This document shows positions 59,498 to 64,000 of a DNA stretch of 64,000 bases, piece by piece (the stretch's first letter is position 1; each line of letters begins with the position of its first letter). The notes beneath the pieces are model-generated. The model saw nothing but the letters and a program-made list of their open reading frames with translations. It ran no database searches and had not been told where the DNA came from. The translations under genes and the position numbers were made by a program. The DNA is from DSOI01 sp041394885. GTDB lineage: Bacteria > Acidobacteriota > Terriglobia > Bryobacterales > Bryobacteraceae. The stretch is from contig JAWKHI010000013.1 of assembly GCA_041394885.1 (NCBI GenBank), positions 1 through 64,000 on the forward strand. The letters are read 5' to 3'.

Positions 59498-62131
59498 CTA
59501 GAATCCGAACCGCAGCGACATCCGGAAGGCGCGGCCGTCGTTGAGGGTGTTGGTGATAAAGCCGAAGCTGGGGCTGGTGAGTTCCTTGGTAGGTTCGGCA
59601 AACTGCGGCGTGTTGAGGAAGTTGAGCGCCTCGGCCCGAAAGGTGACCTTGCGATCGCCGCCGGCCGTAAACGATCGCGACAGCGATGCATTGACGTTGG
59701 AGATGCCGTCTTTGCGGAACGTATTGGAGCCGAGGTTGCCGCGGCGGTCCCCAGGCTGGAGGTAAGCGAACGCTTCGCGGGGCAGCAACTGGCGCGACGT
59801 ATCGGGATGACCGATCACGCGTCCGAGCACGGACGCATCGAGGAGGTGCGGGCGATCGCCCTGGTCGCCGTCCACGTTACCGAAGCCGGGCCCATCGGAG
59901 CCGGTGAGGACGGAAAACGGCGTTCCCGTCTTGAGCAAGACGATGCTCGAAAGCTCCCAGTTTCCGGCGATGCGTCCAGCCAGGCCGGAGCCGTTCCAGC
60001 GGGGTGTGGCGAAGGTGGAGCGCAGCAGCACGGCGTGGCGCTGATCGAACACACTGGCACCCTTGATGTCGGCCCATGCGTCGGTCTCGGTCTGGCTTTG
60101 GCTTTGGCGCCCGTCTTCGCCGGTGCCGGTGTTGGTGTAGCCGGCGCCGGTGTCGATGGCTTTGGAGATCCAATAGGACGCTTCGAGCGACAGTCCACGC
60201 CAACGCGGCAGGATGGCGGTGGCGCGGCCGGCGTCGAAGTAGCCGTGCGATCCGTTCACGATACGGCGGAAGTCATGGTAGCGGGCGTTGGGGCGGCGGT
60301 CCGTAATCGTCGCGGTAGTGAGCGGCAGCGCCGAATCGATCGCGGCGCGGTTGGTGTAAAGCAGCATGAACAGCTTGTGCGAGCGGCTGCCCACGTAGCC
60401 CAGTTGGAACTTCCAACCCGAGACCGCCAGCGGCTCCCAAACCAAGTTGTATTGATGCGAGTAGGGGGTGGCAAGGTCCGGCGTAATGTCGAACGCGGCA
60501 GCCCGGGCGGCGGGATCAACCGGGACATTGAGCGTGGTGAAGGCAGCCACCAGATCGGGTCGCTGGATCTCGAATTTCTGATTGAGCGGTTGGTTGTAGC
60601 GAAGCTGCTGAAAAGTGATGGCGAAGATCTCCCCGTAGTGGACGCCATAGGCGCCGCGGATAACGCCGAGACTGGCGGGCATGCGCCACGCGAAGCCGAA
60701 TCGCGGCGAAAGATTGTTGCGATCCGCATCGAAGGGCGCTCGATTGAGATCGTTCACCTCCACCGGGGCGCTGACGGTTTCCCAGCGCAGGCCGTAGCTC
60801 AAAGTGAGGCCGGGGGCGGCGCGGAAGGAGTCGCCGGCATAGAGCGCCGTCTGCCAGTCTCGAAAACCGCGGTGTACATTGCCGGTGGAGCCGGAGAAAC
60901 GATTCGGGATCCCCAGCAGGAAATTCGTCAACGCGTCGCGGCCGAAGTCATTGCGGAACTGGAGCGTGCCCCGGTGGCTCGAGGCTTCGAATCCGTTCAA
61001 CTGCCGGCGGGTGGCTTCCGCGCCGGCGGACCAGTTGTGCGCGGACCGCGTCTGGCGCAGCCCCACCGCGTAGCGATACCGGTTCTGAACGCGATCGATC
61101 GGAATGAACGACGACGGCCCCAGTTTCTCGATCACGTTGCCGAAGCTGGCGGCAGGGCCAACGGCGTTCGGTTCGGCCACCAGCAGTGAGGCGACGCGGT
61201 CAAACAGCGCGGTGGCGTCGATTACAGTGGCCGCCGACTGCGTCCGGCTGAAGCCCAATTGCGCGGTGTGAACACGGGTAGTGGTGTCCGGGTTCTGCCC
61301 GGCGATCAACTGAAACGCGTCCACCTTCTGCCGGGTGAAGTTGTACCGCGCCACGAGATTGTTGCGGGAATCGAGCCGCTGATCGATCCGCGCACCGCCG
61401 GTATCGTCGTTGATGCGCTGGGTGGCGTTGGTGTTGAGGGCGCGCTCGTTGATATCGGTGCGATTGGGGAGTGCGGCGGGGTAGGCGTCGAGGATGCGCT
61501 GCACGATGGCGCGGCGTTCCGGGTCCGTGGTCAGCGGCGTCCGCTCATCCGCTTTGGGCACCAGCACATTGCCGTTCACGTTGCCGCGGATGCGTTGTTG
61601 GCTGCCATCGAGGCTGATGCGGCCGTTGCGCCAAATGGGTCCAGAAACCGTAAATCCGTACTGGTTCTCATGCGCCGGGGGGAGCGAACCCACTGTGAAA
61701 AACGAGCGCGCGTTGAAGACGCTATTGCCGTGGGTCTCAGAGAGAGAACCGTGCCAGGCCGATGATCGGGACGTCGAAAGGTGGATCAGTGACGAGGGGG
61801 GATTTCCGAACTCGGAGCCGAAGTACCGTCGCGACGCACTGAACTCGTCGTAGAGCGAGGCGGTGGTCCCCATGCGCATGTTGCGCTCTTTGAGGGCGTT
61901 GTTATCGATGAGATTGAACTGAACGTTTTCGTTGCGCCGGGCTTCTCCCGAGGCGGCATTGGTGCGGCCGAGCAGGTTCACGTCGGCGCGTGCCCCGGGC
62001 GTGGCCGGCTTGGCGGCAGCGGTTTCCGGCGCTGGTTTGGCGGCGGGTGGTTCCGGTTCGGATGGAGTTGCGGAATCTTGCGCAAGCATCCCGGAAGCTG
62101 CCACCAGCGCTGCGAGGACTTTGACACGCAC
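59498..62131 (-). CDS. Oar-like TonB-dependent outer-membrane protein, short form
   Basis: 877 residues. GTG 62131 is chosen over ATG 62140: TACAAT lies 7 bases before the GTG but would overlap the ATG, and GTG gives a clean signal peptide (MRVKVLAALVAASGMLAQ). After a Pro/Ala-rich linker (about 25-60) comes a plug-like part (NVQFNLIDNNALKERNMRMGTTA; SSLIHLSTSRSSAWHGSLSETHGNSVFNARSFF) and a long beta-barrel (YGFTVSGPIWRNGRISLDGSQQRI; DFGRDALTNFLLGIPNRFSG), closing in a final aromatic strand (AFRMSLRFGF). It lacks the N-terminal carboxypeptidase-regulatory domain seen in full-length relatives such as its divergent neighbour. The ligand is unknown. Confidence 0.85.
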   Translation of the reverse strand: MRVKVLAALVAASGMLAQDSATPSEPEPPAAKPAPETAAAKPATPGARADVNLLGRTNAASGEARRNENVQFNLIDNNALKERNMRMGTTASLYDEFSASRRYFGSEFGNPPSSLIHLSTSRSSAWHGSLSETHGNSVFNARSFFTVGSLPPAHENQYGFTVSGPIWRNGRISLDGSQQRIRGNVNGNVLVPKADERTPLTTDPERRAIVQRILDAYPAALPNRTDINERALNTNATQRINDDTGGARIDQRLDSRNNLVARYNFTRQKVDAFQLIAGQNPDTTTRVHTAQLGFSRTQSAATVIDATALFDRVASLLVAEPNAVGPAASFGNVIEKLGPSSFIPIDRVQNRYRYAVGLRQTRSAHNWSAGAEATRRQLNGFEASSHRGTLQFRNDFGRDALTNFLLGIPNRFSGSTGNVHRGFRDWQTALYAGDSFRAAPGLTLSYGLRWETVSAPVEVNDLNRAPFDADRNNLSPRFGFAWRMPASLGVIRGAYGVHYGEIFAITFQQLRYNQPLNQKFEIQRPDLVAAFTTLNVPVDPAARAAAFDITPDLATPYSHQYNLVWEPLAVSGWKFQLGYVGSRSHKLFMLLYTNRAAIDSALPLTTATITDRRPNARYHDFRRIVNGSHGYFDAGRATAILPRWRGLSLEASYWISKAIDTGAGYTNTGTGEDGRQSQSQTETDAWADIKGASVFDQRHAVLLRSTFATPRWNGSGLAGRIAGNWELSSIVLLKTGTPFSVLTGSDGPGFGNVDGDQGDRPHLLDASVLGRVIGHPDTSRQLLPREAFAYLQPGDRRGNLGSNTFRKDGISNVNASLSRSFTAGGDRKVTFRAEALNFLNTPQFAEPTKELTSPSFGFITNTLNDGRAFRMSLRFGF

Positions 62132-62138
62132 TTGAAAC

Positions 62139-62144
62139 ATTGTA
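62139..62144 (-). promoter_or_regulatory. -10 box (TACAAT), predicted leaderless promoter
   Basis: TACAAT ends 7 bases before the GTG at 62131. It overlaps the alternative ATG at 62140, which it therefore argues against. Confidence 0.5.
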
Positions 62145-62254
62145 GTGCGGCGCGGCTCGCAACAGCACACCGTGACGCTCCCGTTGGGGTTGCAAGGCCC
62201 GCGGTAGATTGATATTCTTTAATGAATTAACGATATTACATGTTGGAGGTGTCA

Positions 62255-64000
62255 ATGACTCGCTTACTTTGTATTCTCACTGCCGCGGCCCTACTCAGTG
62301 TCCCCGGCTGGTCCCAAACGTATGGGGAAATCACCGGGTCGGTGCTCGACACCACCGGCGCGTCCATTGTAGGAGCTACGGTAACGGTGAGGAACACTGC
62401 CACCAATCAGACTCGCGTTGTTTCCAGCAACGACGCGGGGAACTATGCGATACCCTTTCTGGTGCCCGCCGTCTACGATATCGACGCGACCACGCCCGGG
62501 TTCAAGACGGGAACGCGAAAGGGATTGATCCTGCAGGTGGGCGACACCGCGCGAGTGGATTTCCATCTCGAGATCGGCGCCGTCACCGAGTCCGTGGAGG
62601 TGGCAGCCACTACCCCGCTGCTCGCCACGGACAACACCGCCCTCGGCACCGTGATCGAGCAGAAACGTATCGTCGAACTGCCATTGAACGGCCGCAATTA
62701 CCTGCAACTGGTCCGGCTCAGCCCGAACGTGTCGGCGGAGATGGGCGCGGGCGGGCAGGCGAATTCGCGGCAGGGAGGTGAGCGATCCAACCAGGCGCTT
62801 TCGATCGCCGGGCAGCGGCAGCAGTACAACCGCTTCACCCTCGATGGCGTGGAGAATACGGACCCGAATTTCAACACCTTCGTCGTGCGGCCGTCGGTGG
62901 ACGCGCTGCAGGAGTTCAAGGTCCAAACCGGCGTCTATTCGGCCGAGTACGGCAAGGCGACGTCGCAGATCAACGTGACTACGCGATCGGGAACCAATCA
63001 GTATCACGGGACGGTGTTCGAGTTTCTGCGCAACGACAAGATCCAGGCGCGGCCGTGGCAGAGCCATGGGGACAAGAATCCGTTCCGGCGGAACCAGTTT
63101 GGGTTCACGGTGGCTGGTCCGGTGCTGAAGGACAAGCTGTTCTTCATGGCCAACTACGAAGGGCTGCGGGAGCGCGTGCAAGGTGTGCGGAGGAATACGG
63201 TGGCGGACGCCGCGATGCGGGCGGGGGATTTTTCCGGGCCCGCGCACCTGCCGATCTACGATCCGGAAACCATCCGGAGCGCGGGATCGGGGTTCACGGC
63301 GACGCCATTTCCGAATGCTCGCATCCCCACATCGCGATTCAAGCAGCCGTTCGTAAAGATGTTGGAGTTCTACCCCGAGCCGAACGTTGGCGGCGCGGTG
63401 ACGGGCGTTTCTCCGTTTAACTACGTGCGCAACGCGCCCAACCCGCTCGATTGGGACCAGTTCACGACCCGCATCGATTGGCAGCAGAGCATGAGTTCGC
63501 AGTGGTTCGGCCGATTGAGCTGGGGCGACGAACTTCTGACCTCGGGGCAGAACTTCGAGGCGCAGGACGAGCGCATCGGTACGAAGGTGTGGCAGGTGAT
63601 GCTTTCCAACGTGCGAACGCTCACGCCGACGGTAGTCAATGAACTGCGGCTGGGGGCGAACCTGTTCGACAACGACAAGCTAACGCGGTTCAACGGCATC
63701 CGCGACGTAACGACGGAGTTGGGCGTGCCGGGCCTGTCACCGCCGATCGAGGCGGCGTGGGGTACTCCCGGTATCGGGTTCACGGGAAACAACGAGGTTG
63801 CCGGGTGGGGCGAAGCCACCGGGGGACCGTTTATCAACCGAAACCGGACCTATCAGATTATCGACAACATCAGTTGGGTACGCGGCAAGCACACCCTTCG
63901 CTTCGGAGGAGAAGCATCGGATAGACGCTTCAACCAGATCGGCAATCAATTTCCGCGCGGTTTCTTCCAGTTTCCGAGCCGGTATACGTCAGACCCGTCC
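62255..64000 (+). CDS. Oar-like TonB-dependent receptor, N-terminal part (runs off the right edge)
   Basis: 582 codons are in the window with no stop. GGAGGT lies 5 bases before the ATG. Signal peptide RLLCILTAAALLSVPGWSQ. Residues about 22-105 are a carboxypeptidase-regulatory-like domain (TYGEITGSVLDTTGASIVGATVTVRNTATN; SNDAGNYAIPFLVPAVYDI). The plug follows (IVELPLNGRNYLQLVRLSPNV; FTLDGVENTDPNF; VQTGVYSAEYGKATSQINVTTRSGTNQYHG), then barrel strands (FRRNQFGFTVAGPVLKDKLFFMANYEG). This is the Oar/SusC-like group abundant in Solibacter relatives and probably takes up large ligands across the outer membrane. The divergent short form is on the other side of a 123-bp gap. Confidence 0.9.
   Translation, partial: MTRLLCILTAAALLSVPGWSQTYGEITGSVLDTTGASIVGATVTVRNTATNQTRVVSSNDAGNYAIPFLVPAVYDIDATTPGFKTGTRKGLILQVGDTARVDFHLEIGAVTESVEVAATTPLLATDNTALGTVIEQKRIVELPLNGRNYLQLVRLSPNVSAEMGAGGQANSRQGGERSNQALSIAGQRQQYNRFTLDGVENTDPNFNTFVVRPSVDALQEFKVQTGVYSAEYGKATSQINVTTRSGTNQYHGTVFEFLRNDKIQARPWQSHGDKNPFRRNQFGFTVAGPVLKDKLFFMANYEGLRERVQGVRRNTVADAAMRAGDFSGPAHLPIYDPETIRSAGSGFTATPFPNARIPTSRFKQPFVKMLEFYPEPNVGGAVTGVSPFNYVRNAPNPLDWDQFTTRIDWQQSMSSQWFGRLSWGDELLTSGQNFEAQDERIGTKVWQVMLSNVRTLTPTVVNELRLGANLFDNDKLTRFNGIRDVTTELGVPGLSPPIEAAWGTPGIGFTGNNEVAGWGEATGGPFINRNRTYQIIDNISWVRGKHTLRFGGEASDRRFNQIGNQFPRGFFQFPSRYTSDPS

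Noticed and set aside
1..64000. CRISPR arrays, tRNA/rRNA genes, IS elements, phage genes
   Set aside because: Looked for by reading; no spaced direct repeats, cloverleaf ends, transposase or phage motifs were found.

Overview
The window looks like a chromosomal segment of an acidobacterium of the Solibacter/Bryobacter group. The evidence is taxon-flavoured gene content, not a marker phylogeny. It includes a TIGR03437-type (Solibacter) domain protein, two Oar-like TonB-dependent outer-membrane proteins side by side, the start of a DUF1549-type protein, many twin-arginine-exported Gfo/Idh/MocA-like and other enzymes, and GC-rich DNA with dense gene packing. No rRNA, tRNA, CRISPR array, insertion sequence or prophage was recognised.

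Layout. 0-6.2 kb: a 5' fragment of a DUF1549-like gene, an exported protein of unknown role, a zinc-ribbon protein, a class III aminotransferase, a membrane protein with a long charged tail, and an FAD oxidoreductase. 6.2-13.0 kb (minus strand): a PQQ alcohol dehydrogenase overlapping a di-haem cytochrome lipoprotein, a vanadium haloperoxidase, and alaS. 13.0-21.4 kb (plus strand): two PepSY-type membrane proteins, a BsuPI-domain protein, and a tightly overlapped chain of CDP-alcohol phosphatidyltransferase, GtrA, molybdopterin oxidoreductase and lipoprotein. This is followed by a membrane-protein gene ruined by about eight frameshifts, then a 550-bp non-coding region with a near-perfect sigma-54 promoter. 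21.4-31.9 kb: a DksA/TraR-type protein, a Gfo/Idh oxidoreductase, a glycosyltransferase-methyltransferase fusion, two D-2-hydroxyacid dehydrogenases, an M14 peptidase, the aguB-aguA putrescine pair, and a zinc alcohol dehydrogenase. 31.9-48.2 kb: an exported FMN hydroxyacid oxidase with a hexahaem cytochrome, a YkgJ-like protein, a polysaccharide deacetylase, an exported class V PLP enzyme, a NicO-type metal exporter, a ThuA protein, a PPC-domain protein, a matrixin protease, a large membrane protein, and a TIGR03437 protein. 48.2-48.6 kb: a non-coding junction full of nested inverted repeats. 48.6-64 kb: a Gfo/Idh gene, the flagellar basal-body and export operon flgBC-fliEFGHIJ (minus strand), rpsU, eno-gpm, and two outer-membrane receptor genes, the last running off the window.

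How genes work together. Several translationally coupled pairs catalyse linked steps: AguA and AguB (agmatine to putrescine), phosphoglycerate mutase and enolase (consecutive glycolytic steps), PQQ dehydrogenase and its likely cytochrome acceptor, hydroxyacid oxidase and hexahaem cytochrome, and FliH/FliI/FliJ (export ATPase).

Main observation. At least 15 genes have no Shine-Dalgarno sequence but carry a TANNNT hexamer exactly 6-9 bases before the start codon, on both strands. This is the arrangement expected of leaderless mRNAs, and it fixes several start codons, including GTG and TTG starts. Other points worth checking are the sigma-54 promoter with a long leader before the DksA-like gene, the structured element and change of strand composition near 48.3 kb, the predicted lanthanide-type DWD motif in the PQQ enzyme, and a bromoperoxidase-like active site in the vanadium enzyme. 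All statements come from reading the sequence; no database search was run.
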